Below, one piece after another: positions 1 to 11,315 of a stretch of DNA of 64,000 bases. The position numbers were made by a program, and so were the translations under genes. The notes under the pieces are model-generated. The model was not told where the DNA came from. It ran no database searches and saw only the letters and a program-made list of their open reading frames with translations. The first letter of the stretch is position 1; every line of letters starts with the position of its first letter. This DNA is from Armillaria gallica (lineage: Eukaryota > Basidiomycota > Agaricomycetes > Agaricales > Physalacriaceae), in the NCBI GenBank assembly GCA_037576215.1, contig JBANDB010000002.1, positions 5,394,001 to 5,458,000 of the forward strand, in the 5' to 3' direction.

Positions 1-1680
1 TCACCATCTCTTCGCTGTCATAGAACCCTTCTGTCTGAAGGCGCTCTTCTTCACGTTCGAGAGCGTCGAGCTTCTCCAGAATGTCGGGGTCAATGAAGTC
101 GGCAATGTTCTTACCATCCATGATCTCGGGTATGATGTCCATCTTCCATTCAGGATTGGCAAGGAGGTAATCCTCTGTTGATACAGTCAGTCAACACTGA
201 AGAAGGACGGGGAGGCACGTACGTTTGAGGTTGATGTTGTAAACACCAGGTCCACCTTCTTCTAACTCAATATCCTTCTGCAATCGCCGCCTGTTAGGAT
301 CATCTTTGTCGAACTTCTTCTTGCTCTTCACTGCCTCAGGTATACAAGGTGCACGAACCACATCATCGCGTGCTTTAGGCTGCGCGACGTGTATCCGGTT
401 AATGATGGAATTAATTTTGCTGCCCTGGATTTTGGACTCAACGCGGTGAGCGAGGAGAGCCTCGCAGGCCTTGTTTTTAAGCTCCATCACACCCTCCTCG
501 GAATAGCATGAGACCTGAACGCATTGCACGCCTTCGGAGTCAATGATCTCCTGAACAAGGGCACGAGAGTCGGGGTGGACGTCTTCAAGACGCATGACAT
601 CGATTTTGTTGATGATAAGGAGAGTCGGTTTGCCGTTGAAAAGGGGTTTAATGGAATGGAAGAGTTTGCACTATAACAATGTCAGATAATTTGCGATTGC
701 GATCCAATTGGCTGGAACTCACCTGAGCTTCGATGGTATAACCACACTGCTCACTCAGATCCATGAAATAGAGGACGGCACTCTTCAGATGGGCCAACGC
801 CGTAATACTCTGCATCTCAATCGTGTTCATATCCTCCAGAGGGTGGTCCAAGATACCGGGCGTATCGATGACCTGCCATCGAAGGTATTTATAATCCAGA
901 TGTCCCACAAAGAGGGATTTTGTGGTAAAAGCGTAGGGTTGGACGTCAACGTCGGCCCGAGTAACTTTGTTGATGAATGAAGATTTTCCGACGTTGGGGT
1001 AGCCGCAAATAAGAAGGGTTCGGGTATTGGGATCGATGGCAGGGAGACGGGATATATGTTGGCGCACTTGTTCTAGGTATGCGAGGGGGTCCTTTTGACG
1101 CCGCATGATTGTAGCCATCCTAAACAAGCTTCGGTATTCTGCAAAGTAGAAAAAGAACTGAATTGCTCACCGACCAAGAGCAGCCCTTTTCAGCTGCTTG
1201 CAGCGATACAGACTGTCGCCGTACTTGATCAGTCTGACGAAGTCCTTGGCTACATTGTCAATAAGATTTTGAGCAGTGCGGAGTTGACCAAGGGCGAGTT
1301 TGTAATGATTTTTGTCGTAAAGAACGTTCATGAGGGACGAAAGGAAAGGGTGTAGGTCCTGTCTTGAAAGTGAACATTATTCCGACATCGAAAAAAAAAG
1401 TAAACGCACGTCCAACATGGGAAAGTCGTTCAGTATTGCACCCAGCTTTTCGTCGAATGTATCTTGCGTGAATTTGACCTTTCTCATATAGAAATTCCGT
1501 ATACGGCTGATTTTGAAGTTTTTGTGAATGACCTATGCAGCAAATGAGTCTTCCCTAGATGATATTTAAGCGAATTGAGCTGACCGTTGGCGTCTTTCGC
1601 TGTGTCTTGGACAGCACAATGTCCAAGAAATCAGCCGCCGTAGGCACTGGCGCAATGGCCTTGAGACCGCTGGTCGACAT
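1..1680 (-). CDS. nog1: Nucleolar GTP-binding protein 1 (NOG1), C-terminus beyond the window
   Basis: NOG1 is an essential nucleolar GTPase of 60S ribosomal subunit assembly. The start (ATG at 1680-1678) opens with [20 protein letters not shown], typical of the family N-terminus. The G domain shows G1 [10 protein letters not shown]3 DTPG (in VIDTPGIL) and G4 NKID (in [10 protein letters not shown]), followed by the conserved stretch around [20 protein letters not shown]. Five short introns can be placed by frame and splice sites: 1533-1584, 1359-1409, 1120-1170, 671-722 and 175-222. The reading frame still runs at base 1, so the Lys-rich C-terminal tail lies outside the window. The frame is intact throughout. 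The identification is firm; only intron ends might shift by a base or two. Confidence 0.95.
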
Positions 1681-2290
1681 GATGGCAAGATGAGAGAAGT
1701 GGGAGACGTCTGAAGGTGGAGAACAGGGTTTACATGAGACTGGAAAGAATTTTTGATAGATTTCCCACGATGCATTTCCACGTGTCGGGCTGGATCTTAT
1801 CTCCAACCTCCTGCTACTCCTTAGAAAAGGCAAACACGAATGCGGATTACTTGGAATTGATCTTATACCTGTATGCGGACCTCATACTTACTTTGTGACT
1901 CTAGGAATGACAGGATTCTTCGCTTGGCTTTCCAGTGAAAGCTCTTGCGAAAAGTCTACCGTTACTCGGCTCACCACTGTCGCTTCGATTCATATGCGAA
2001 CTCGGATCTTGGTAGCAGAGGGCCTCCTCGATATCGAAAGACATAGAAATAGTAATACCGAATCGCAGCTGATCGAAATGTACCCACACAGTCCGAATAT
2101 TGGTCGACAGCGGTATCGACTCGTCGGATTATTATATTTCTTTCCAGTCGCATACAAGTGCCACGCCGCACCTCTTCGATTTGTATTCCGACCTCTATCT
2201 TCAGACAAGCCTTTACATGGAACTCTTGCCAAATGTGATATTCGAATCCCGCGAGGCTGTTCCCTGTGCATCAAGCTAAACCAATGGGTA
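1681..2290. other. Intergenic, upstream of NOG1
   Basis: This stretch must hold the NOG1 promoter (read leftward). Short overlapping open frames on both strands have no recognisable content. No RNA gene or repeat was seen. Confidence 0.5.
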
Positions 2291-3560
2291 CGAACGTAAT
2301 GGCAGCAATGTGTTGGTGTTAGTATCCCAGCTTATTAGTCTCTCTGTGGATAGCGTTTTGTATGGGTCAGTTTTCCTATCTTTATGGGAGCATTCGCTAA
2401 AAGGTCTGATAGTATTAGTAATGGCCGGCTTCCCTTGCTCAAAATGCATTGCTATTGCCAACATAGTTCGTACGCTGGGGTCATGAAGACCACAAGACCA
2501 ACATCAATTATAAGATGTGTCTCGTCGCTTTGGATGCTAGTGTTTGCAACCTCCAATCCACCTTCATGTACTCCGTGACCGATCCTGTCGTTGCTTTTTT
2601 TCTGGAAATCCAGTGAATCTTTTACTCCCGGTTACGTTTGTGGCACGGCCATTTATGGGAGATTTCTTCCTTGCATGCATCGCTTCATCTCTTTCCTTGC
2701 ACGGCCAGCCGTACTTATTCCTTGCGGCCCTATCGATGTTGGATCATATACGATAGGCGGTGGATATTTGTCATTTGCCTTATCGTCATGTACCTCGCCG
2801 GGACTAGTACGTCTTTCAATCAGAATTGATCATTTTTATCATAACCGTGCACCCCATCTCCAGGATATGGTATTACTGCCGTGTATATCGAAACCACGTT
2901 CAGTTGCGGCTCTGTTGTCATGAACTCAGAGGTATTCCCTCTTGTTACAACACTCCAAGCTCTTACTCTGTACCAACATCACCGTCACACGCGCGTCTGC
3001 CTCCTGCGTTGCCGTATTACTGAGTTATAACGCTGATCCTTCTTCATATCTGGGCGATTCATAAAGCAGTGATAAATCATTCCTTTAGTCAAGAATCAAA
3101 GATGATCTGCGTGTTGATTGAATCCGTGTTCATGTATGCCACTTCTGTCGCCGTGATGCTTATAATATATGTGCTCTGAAGTAACTCTGCCTATATTGTC
3201 GCCCGTTCTGTGAGTCTGTCTCTTTCATTTCCTCAAGCCCTTCCAGTCGAGCGGACGTGGAAAAAAGTATCGTAAGTCTCACCTCAGTCTTCTCAAGCCC
3301 GTGTGATATCGATCTGTAACTGACAGGGAATTTATTTCGACATAATTATCATACACGTTGTAAACGGCACTGCGGCGAAGCCAATGTAAGAGACGCTACT
3401 ATCCTTCAGGGCCTCACCACCCGAAATGATACAGACTGTAGAACTTGAGCAGTCGACATTACGGAAGCAGCATGATATTGTGTCTTCTCAAGTTCGACGA
3501 CGGGATACGATGCTGAAGATGACTTTGATACACTCATTTCATACGAGTATGTCATATGAA
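2291..3560 (+). pseudogene. Decayed tandem copy of the seven-helix membrane protein at 5142-6490
   Basis: The stretch aligns piecewise with the intact gene downstream. Near 2325-2360 it keeps S-L-x-V-D-S-V-x-Y-G before a GT. Near 2505-2560 it keeps the second-helix exon (INY..SLWMLVF). Near 2600-2810 it keeps the third and fourth helix region, including the codons for CWIIYDRRW-like and the following helix. Near 3100-3190 it matches the sixth helix (LIESV..YATSVAVML..YVL). At 3335-3470 it matches the last helix and cytosolic tail. Frame breaks include a lost start codon, missing coding stretches between helices 2 and 3, and a stop (TAA) just after GTAAKPM near 3388. After it the tail still aligns (TLLSFRASPPEM against TLTSLKVSPRRM). 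Synteny and similarity indicate an old tandem duplicate that has lost function. Confidence 0.8.
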
Positions 3561-5141
3561 CCTTACACGTTCGTTTATTATTATCATCTGGTTGTAGTAA
3601 CAGAATTTTCTCAGGGCATCCCGCAAGGCAATGACTCCCATCCGATCGGGAACAAGTACTTACAACGCGGATACAGGTCGACGGGCTGACCATCTCAGCG
3701 CTTATATTCGTCCTTGTATTCAAATTTGGATACAGTGCATCTCATGACCTTATCGACACCCCGATTTCTCGGGATTTTACTGCAAAATAGGGCCTAAATT
3801 TTGTTTCTAGGAAGGAAACCTATGAAAAGAATGCGATTGGCAAAATTTTGCATTTTTTCCCACGGTGTTTCACTTTTTCGGGCCTAGAAAAAAAATTGTA
3901 CTCAATCTCGGTCAGTAATTGCGATCTTTAGACCCATGTCCTGCGGCAGCGCAAAGACCAATGACGAAGACATCTCTCCATCCCAACATAAAGAGGCATT
4001 TTAATACACAGATGCGTGTACGGTTGACAACTATTCTGCTCAAGAATGGTCTTATGACGCTGAGCTGAATAATAGTAGGCAAGGACTGAAGGTTTCGAAG
4101 TGGTCCCAAATCACGGTGGTTGGCGGCGCTTATGTAACATAACTGACACCATTTTTGGGAATGTACCTGCCTTATATAGGCATCACGTGACTGTGTTTCA
4201 CTTTTTTGAGGCCGAAAATTTCTAATCTCGACATAGAGCTTAGTAGAGCACATGGTGTATTCTTTAGTATTGTCCTTCGCATATTATAGTGTTTTTGAGA
4301 CTAAATCTTATCCCAAAAAATTGTAGTTAGAAAAGTTGTATTTTTGTTTGTTTGCACTATGATCGAGTGTCGGAAGGTGATGAAATGCACTGTAAGAGGC
4401 AGGACTTACCGCACCCCCTGATCAAGTTACTAAATACATCAAATGTATATTAAAAGCCTTGTGCATAGGGCGCCAGAATCGTCCTTTCTCCGTGAGTTCC
4501 CAGTGTCATATGCTCGCCGTTGATGGTGTGATAACCATCTTGAGCAGTCGAAAAGTTGGGGAATCACTGCCACCGGTGCTGTTCGTCTCGATGTACCTCC
4601 ACTGCTCAAGGCTGAAACTCTTCTTGCAGACTCGCCAAATCGTTACATGCCCATTCAGACTACAACCCTGCTTCACAGATCAGGCTAGATGTAAAGGCTA
4701 GACGAAGGAAAAGACGGAGCATTGAGAGGCTAATCGCGGACCAATATGACAGCTTTCCTCTGCCAACAGCCCGCCACATTGATGAATGCTTCTCCTGCTG
4801 TTTCGCTTCGGCGCGGACTTTTTGGTCTCTGATGAACCGAGTGCTATTGAGACTTGTTGGCCTCTTTATTATTTTCACCGTGGTTTGTTCTCCTTTGGGG
4901 CTCCAACTCATACATACTGAGCGTTATTCTCGAAGAACTATCTATATGGAGATTGCCCTGTAAAACGATTGACCTACCGAGCATGAGGTACGTTTCCGGT
5001 GCCGATACATAAGCTCTGCCGAGATCAGGTGCTTATCTTAGAACACAGCCATTTCTAAGTCTTCCTTCCGATGATTACGGTCAAAAACAAGCAGTGTGGA
5101 ACTTTATATAAGAACGAAGTGTGGTTGCCTTGTTCGATCCG
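3561..5141. other. Gene-poor stretch with low-complexity AT-rich segments
   Basis: No recognisable gene. Two diverged direct repeats of about 40 bp (starting with GTGTTTCACTTTTT) lie at 3865 and 4193. Between about 4554 and 4963 two successive plus-strand open frames look faintly protein-like. The second contains a hydrophobic run LVGLFIIFTVVCSPL and ends at TAA 4961-4963, but there is no clear start or splice pattern, so it is not called a gene. The last 150 bases should be the promoter of the 7TM gene. Confidence 0.4.
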
Positions 5142-6490
5142 ATGATGTCCTCCCAGTTCCCAGTTGATGTGGCCCAACTCACCAGTCTCTTCGTGGATAG
5201 TGTCTTCTATGGGTGAGTCTCCTGAATTGTGTACAAGTAACAGAGTTCGCTAAATGGTACTCAAGTAATTGTTTTGTATTCTCGGATTGCATTTCTTGTT
5301 AATTTTTCTAGGCTTCTATCTGATAACATTTTTCTCGTGCTTCCGCGGGCTTCTGACCACCAACGATGGGGGCTTGAAATCTAGGAGCACCATCAATTAC
5401 AAGATGGTAGCTGCATCGCTTTGGATGCTAGTCTTTTCAACTTTACAAGTCGCTTGCCACCTCCGATTCGTCCTCGATGCTTTCGTTTACTCCGACAACA
5501 AACCTGTCGATACACTATCGGATATGTCGAATCCAGTTAATGTTATGCTGTTGGTGACCTTCGTGGCGCAGACCTTTATGGGGGATTGTATTCTTGTATG
5601 TTTACGCTCCATTTCCTTCTTTGGCTAGTTAGCCTTACCTATCAATCGCAATAGCTCTACAGATGTTGGATTATATATGATAGACGGTGGATGATCGTCA
5701 TCTGCCCGATAATCATGTTCATTGCTGAGACCGGTAGGCCCTCTGTCGACGAGAGAGATTGGGCACCCAGATGAATCGTATCTTTAGGTTGTGGTATTGC
5801 TGCGGTGTATCTCGAAACTACACTAGACGGTGACTCCGCCATCACAGACCGGCCACTTTTCCCTCTCATCGCAACGTTGCAGTCTCTAACACTAACTACC
5901 AATGTCATCACAACATGTGAGTATCTAGTTTTTGTGGATTCTACTTCATCTTGAATTGCTTCCCTCCCATAGTTCTGATTGTGCACCGTATCTGGACCAT
6001 CCACAACGCCGTCAGGCAGCTCGTTCCTTCGATCAAGAACCATCCTTTAAGAAATATGCTTGTTGTTTTGATCGAATCAGCATCCGTATATACTGCCTCC
6101 GCTGCGGTTATGCTTACAGTCTATGTACTACGGAGTAATGCTGACTACGTCGTTTCCGATCTGGTGCGTTTTCTTTTTCACTCAATGCCTTGATCCGACT
6201 AACATCGCCAGCAGATAGTTCAGCTCATTGTAAGATATGCTCCGCCTTTTCAGATTCATAACGATACTCAGGTGAATTTACAGGGAATTACTTTCAATCT
6301 GATTATCATACGATTCGCGAGAGGCACAGCGGTGAAGCCGATGGAAGAGACGCTCACATCTCTCAAGGTGTCGCCTCGTAGGATGGCGCAAAGAGTCGCT
6401 TTCGAAAATTCAGCGTGGCCCGGGTCGAGTCCATCTAATGATAATGATACTGACACTCAAACGACATATGATATTGAGGAAGACTGCTAG
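5142..6490 (+). CDS. Fungal seven-transmembrane integral membrane protein, unknown ligand
   Basis: Multi-exon gene starting MMSSQFPVDVAQLTSLFVDS and ending DTQTTYDIEEDC. Seven hydrophobic segments follow in order: GFYLITFFSCFRGLL; LWMLVFSTLQVAC; VMLLVTFVAQTFM; WMIVICPIIMFIAETGCGIA; TLTTNVITTFLIV; VYTASAAVMLTVYVL; IVQLIGITFNLIIIRFA. A soluble acidic tail comes last. This layout is that of the large Agaricomycete family of GPCR-like integral membrane proteins, whose function and ligands are not known. Introns are clear at about 5596-5653, 5732-5787, 5917-5973 and in 6163-6282. The first junction (GT at 5213, AG at 5310-5311) does not join the two frames cleanly, so exon 1 is uncertain or slightly altered. 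The decayed copy upstream points to tandem duplication. Confidence 0.75.
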
Positions 6491-7222
6491 AAGTACAAGG
6501 AATTGAGCTCCGTTCATAAGTACCTTATACATTAGTCTAATGCCGTATAATTGGGGTTGGGGAAAAGAGGACTACCTGTGTGGATCCCGAACATATATGA
6601 TCGGACTCCTTCACAAAACACCTTAGGTCGGTCACTGTTGAGGTGGATCTTATGGCATAAACTGTCTACTCCATAGCATACTATTGGTCCGTCGGCCATA
6701 TATGCGTAAACGCAAGCAACCACTAAGGCTGTAAGGCTTACTCGAACGATCGTATAACAGTCTAACCAACGCTTCACCAACTAGTGACCAAGGCTAGCCT
6801 GGCAAGCTGATTTATTGATGATTCGCGGAGCTCGTACCTTAACTTAGACGGAAGTAACCCAATTAACCCATCACACGTTGGATGAATACCTATAAAGTAA
6901 ATTACTACTACATCACACGTCGAATCAACCGTGGAAATAGGATGAATGAGCGGAGGGGCTGTAGCAAGAGGGAAGGAAGGAGGCATGAGGGTCCGTACCT
7001 CCACTACTGCTTAGTACATAGCTAGCGTACTTGTGGCGGTTAATAAAATGCAGAGTTCCAAATTGAACAAAAAAAAACTTCCAACTTTAAATTCGTGCAA
7101 TCACGTGAATGATGTTCGGTTACCGGCCCGAAACGCGATCCACAGGTTGACCGGTCAGACCTTGCTCCATTGCCACTACGACCGCCACCTTCCTCCTTGA
7201 CGGCTCTACATCGCGAAAGATT
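6491..7222. other. Intergenic, no gene seen
   Basis: Only short minus-strand open frames without recognisable domains. No repeat or RNA gene was recognised. Confidence 0.5.
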
Positions 7223-8598
7223 GTGCAGTGCAACGTATTGATGCCTCTGTTTGACTCTGTAGTCTCGCACACCGCAGAATGGCCCGCTGAGATAAAGGAC
7301 TTGGCCTGCTTGCTTGACTCCCAATCCCTTCACAACTTGTTAATGATCCCGGATGCTCAGCCGTCTCTTCCGGGCCTTTCCTTTACTCGAGGAGCTCAGA
7401 AACTCTCTTACAGAGTCACCAGAACAACTCACAAACTCTGATTCCGAAGTACTGGGTATTTTGGATTTGGTGCTATCGACAGTTGGCAGGCTCAGAGCAC
7501 TCTCCGACGCGTCAAGAAGTGGTGCCAGGCAGTCGACGATACCTTTTTGGTTCCTATTGATACGCTCGTTGGCCTTTGTCTGCTATGATAAGTCATATGC
7601 AATGTGGGTGTGGTGAACCCAAACTTACTAGCTGACAAAATTGTGGGCAGGCAAGAGGCGGCTTTCGTTCGACCACGGTTATCCTACGTGCGGAGTTTCA
7701 TAGAGGATGGGCACGCTTCATTGCTGATATCTCACATCGTTGAAGATATTCAGCGGCCGAGGTCAGTCGTAAACGATGACGCTTCGGGGCAGTCTACGAT
7801 GACGGCGGAACGCTCGAACGAAGAATGGCAGGAAGAATCTGACTCGGAAACTTCATACGACGACGAATCCTCCTCTGAAACCAGCTATGAATGCACGGAG
7901 GCTTCCACGGATCTGACGTCTGCTCAGTCATCCTACGTTCCCCTTGATGCTCAGATCCTCGCTTCTTGGCGCCACCCGAATTCTGTTGTTCTTCCATTCC
8001 TTTGTGTGACCGATGAGGAAGACATCTTCAGCCTAATGGGTGGTGTTCTTCATCAGCAATCGACTTGGGGAATTTCTGAACCTGCTATTGGAATTATCCT
8101 ATCAAAAACAGGGTTCGTGGGCCGCGTGGTGCTGGGTTGGGTTGACAAAGTGTGTCCCGACCCTGAGGTACTAGTGCGTCGGGTTCTCCTGACTCATTTC
8201 CGCCATTGACTGAATTTTTTCAATAGCCGGCAGTTCGATTCGCGTATGGAGATGAGACGCGTACAGACGCGTCGTTGGGAGTGTACGATCTTACTGACCC
8301 AGTCAGTGCTGTCAAATTTCGCAATTCATCCTTGCTCCTCCGAGCACACGTTGAGGGAATCGTGGCACAGTGCCGTACACCGACGTTCAAACAACTTTCG
8401 TGGAGATTAGATAATATCGATGATGATAATTCGGGTATTGAAGAATATGGGAAACAAAGGATCATTAATTGGCTCAATGCGGTTGTAAAGTCGTCGGTGT
8501 TTCTTTATTTGGCCCTACCCTTGTCCCTCATGTATTTAACAGCAGAGAGAACCTTCCGATTCCTCATCAAGTCATTCCTGCTCATTCCCCATGACTGA
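7223..8598 (+). pseudogene. Agaricomycete-restricted hypothetical protein, frame interrupted by nonsense codons
   Basis: One phase stays protein-like from 7223 to about 8167. It reads through VVSHTAEWPAEIKDLACLLD, SWQAQSTLRRVKKWCQAVDD, VGRQEAAFVRPRLSYVRSF and an acidic Ser/Glu-rich linker to FLCVTDEEDIFSLMGGVLHQ. It is broken by TGA at 7439-7441 and by the doublet TGA-TAA at 7586-7591. A good 59-nt intron at 8168-8226 joins WVDKVCPDPE to PAVRFAYGDETRTDASLGVY. The last exon continues through YDLTDPVSAVKFRNSSLLLR and ends at 8598. The content looks like an expanded Agaricomycete family of unknown function. The stops could be spliced out (for example GT 7574 to AG 7627, 54 nt, in frame), but the unbroken phase on both sides of each stop favours a recent pseudogene. 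Confidence 0.55.
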
Positions 8599-10893
8599 CT
8601 CTGAGAAGCGCCCAACGCGGTCGTCTTCAAAGTCAAAATCTGCAACGCCTTCGACGTCTGCAGGCAGTAAACACACGCCTCCCATAGTGGAGCCTACTCC
8701 TCAAGGACTGACTGATATCGGTCTTGCACAGCCCCAGAAACCTTCCCTTGAAGCTGCGCGTTCGAAGATCCCGTCTGATGGAGCGTCTGTCCAGTCTGTG
8801 GAACGTGGCCGGCAAGAGTGAGTGGCGCCTGTTCATCGTCCTATGAATTGTCCCCTTACCGTTTTGCAGGGCACAGTCTGACGGCGGGTCTTCCAAAACT
8901 GGAAAGAAACGAGCGAAGAGCGCAGATGCCTTGTCTTGTTCTGCGTAGGCCTTCCATGTCGATTCACTGGAATCTCAGTCCGTCTGATACTTTGTCAAGT
9001 TGGGTGCAAAGTCCTTGGCTGGTATATCCCCTACCGCCGCCCTTTCTTTCTCCAGTTATGCGCACGACCGTAAGATCATCAGTCTGAGCAACATACCATT
9101 AGGGCCAGTGCAAAAGTCGTCGATGCTCCCGAAGAGATCAACAGGATGTTGAAATTCTATGAGGACAAGACGAGCTATATGAAGCCCCCTATCGAACAGG
9201 CATGCATTCCCCATCTATTAGCATGGGTTCCTTCACGCTCATTGTTTCTAGAACGAATTTCCTGTCGTTGACAACGGGGTTGAAGAAGTTCGAGATCACT
9301 TTCTCAGGCAAATAGACGTATTTCGCGGTGCAAACACTCCTGAGCTTCCGCAGCACCTTTGGGAGGCCGTTTTGGGTCGTCTTTCATCCCTTCTATAGGC
9401 ATCAGTTGGCGGATACTCAAAGCAACTCGCTGGTAAATCACCCAATGAAGCTGAAGCTCGTCATCACTGGGATGTTCTTCTAAACTTTGGCTTTATGGCC
9501 GCCCATGAGCTCGCGTCTGGGAGAGTAGTGTAAGTCTTACCTATCGGCGGACTTTATTGTGTGCTGACCGTTTCCCCAGGCTCGAAAGAGCAGTGTTACT
9601 CCCTCGCAATATTGCCGCGGATGTGATGAAGACATCCCGGAATTCTGATGGTGCCGGATTCAAGACTTACGCAATGCAGATGTATACGATTGCCGCACAA
9701 CATGCTGCGTATACCGCATCTAAGTCATCCCATGTGGCTGGACTTCGACTTCAATCATCAGCATTCGGGTTCGTCGCTGCTCAGCATTTACACGAGGTTG
9801 ACGATCTTTTTCTACGTCTGAAAGGGCCAGGAAAGCCATTCTCAGGCGTTCCGGCGATGAGCCGGAGCTGGGAATCGTTGGTGCAATCCTCACGGTGCCG
9901 TTGGAGCGTATGCAGCTGGTTCCGGAGCCACTAATTCGTGTGGCGGAATCCCGCGCAACATTCCAGGCTAGTACCAGAGCGCTCAGCGCTGATAACATAG
10001 TTGAACCAGAGGAAGAGCTTGCGGTATCTGAGAGGGCGCCCAAAGACCTGGATCTTCTCGTCCAGGCTCAAAACATGCACGGTTGACAAAGAGTCGAAGC
10101 CAGCTTGGGTCGATTGCAGAAGGTCAGGGAGGTATTGGTCAGGCGTCTCAGCGACAGACGGGAAGAAAGAAGGCCACTGACGGGGAATTGCCTCCACCCT
10201 TTTGCCGTGACATGTTCAGAGACCAAATCTGCATCCGAGATGGTATTGCCTCATGGTGTGGTAATGAACGTCAAGGACCTTCTCACCAAACTTCTGTTAG
10301 CAGTTCTATTTGCCGAGTACAAGAAACCGACCCAGACTTCTGCGAAGGCTTTTGTACAGGCAAAGATGTATCTCGAAGCTTCGGTATCTCGCAAGTCTGG
10401 GGGGACCAAACAGGCTGTCTTCGCATTACACCGCGGCGATAGCTATATAGACATCCTGGGGCTGCCCTGACTTCTTCTGGAGCGTATCTTGAAGCTCAAA
10501 GCTGATTGGTTAATCATGATATACTCAAGGTATATTCCAGGAGACCGCACTCGCCTTATATTCCCATTGCCGCAGTGTTAGCCACAGATGGCGTCGAAGG
10601 AGCTGTACTCATGGCTTGGTGTTCGGGCGACTCGTAGGCAAGTTCTTTTCTTTTGCTACTGTACCTTCGTGTTCACCTTGTTCTAGACCGTCTATATTAT
10701 TGAGCGCAACGTGCGGACGTTCAATATCTCCTCGCCCATTGATGTCTACCACTTCGTAACGGTACTTTTACGTCTGCGAGAATATGGTGACACGACGCCG
10801 AAGGCGGCGGTCGAAGCAGTGTTGAAGGCGAAGGACTTCAAACAAACCAGCTGGAACAAAATGGCGCAGTTCAATAGGATGGAATCAGACTAA
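8591..10893 (+). pseudogene. Broken member of an expanded Agaricomycete hypothetical family (nuclease-like layout only guessed)
   Basis: It starts MTDSEKRPTRSSSKSKSATP, overlapping the end of the previous frame by 8 nt. A low-complexity basic/Ser-rich lead is followed by APEEINRMLKFYEDKTSYMK, then TPELPQHLWEAVLGRL, SPNEAEARHHWDVLLNFGFM, AVLLPRNIAADVMKTSRNSD, YAMQMYTIAAQHAAYTASKS, VGAILTVPLERMQLVPEPLI, and a C-terminal part with FAEYKKPTQTSAKAFVQAKM, AVLATDGVEGAVLMAWCSGD and ERNVRTFNISSPIDVYHFVT. Introns at 9238-9251-type GT..AG ends and 9531-9580 are still readable. Damage: TAG at 9396-9398, a 1-nt loss in the T-run near 9808 that moves the frame, TGA at 10084-10086, decayed sequence around 10390-10560, and a frame mismatch at the intron near 10632-10686. 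The late EYKKP..T...Q.KMYL / FPVFALVTDG-like order resembles proteins common in Agaricomycete genomes. Their function is unknown. Confidence 0.7.
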
Positions 10894-11083
10894 CTGTGAT
10901 TTACGGATGTTTTACTTTTGCTTTTACTGATATGTGCACATGCTATCTATTTGCTATCAAGGATTTTAACTTACATGCTATGGTATATGTTGTGTAATTA
11001 TATGGTAGAAATTCCCGAACCATACCATTTCAGTGGTATCATTAACCGCGGTTTACCGACCGAAACACTGGGTTCCTACGGTA

Positions 11084-11120
11084 ACTTAGCTGCCATGCTG
11101 TGCACTTAGCTGCCATGCTG
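11084..11120 (+). repeat. Tandem duplication, 20-bp period
   Basis: ACTTAGCTGCCATGCTG occurs at 11084-11100 and again at 11104-11120, separated by TGC. Confidence 0.85.
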
Positions 11121-11270
11121 GGTTCGGCAGGACAGGCTATTCTTTTCGTACTCGTTCAAGGCTTGTCCGTTTTTTTTGGTTGGCACTGTGTTGTATCACA
11201 AGAATAGATGTCGTATATTTTCCAAGCTTGCCCCGAATTTTTTACACCCAGTAGGAAGAGATAAGGGCAA

Positions 11271-11315
11271 ATGGCAGGTAAGTTGCTGTGCTGAGTCAGC
11301 GAACTTACCTGCCAT
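11271..11315. repeat. Near-perfect hairpin
   Basis: Arms ATGGCAGGTAAGTT (11271-11284) and AACTTACCTGCCAT (11302-11315) are exact reverse complements. The stem continues inward with GCTG/CAGC (11285-11288 and 11297-11300) around an 8-nt loop, with one bulged G at 11301. It lies in a gene-poor stretch. It could be a small transposon remnant or a structured transcript. Confidence 0.8.

Noticed and set aside
4554..4963. Small membrane protein gene
   Set aside because: A hydrophobic run and two consecutive open frames exist, but no start codon, splice signals or family match support a gene.
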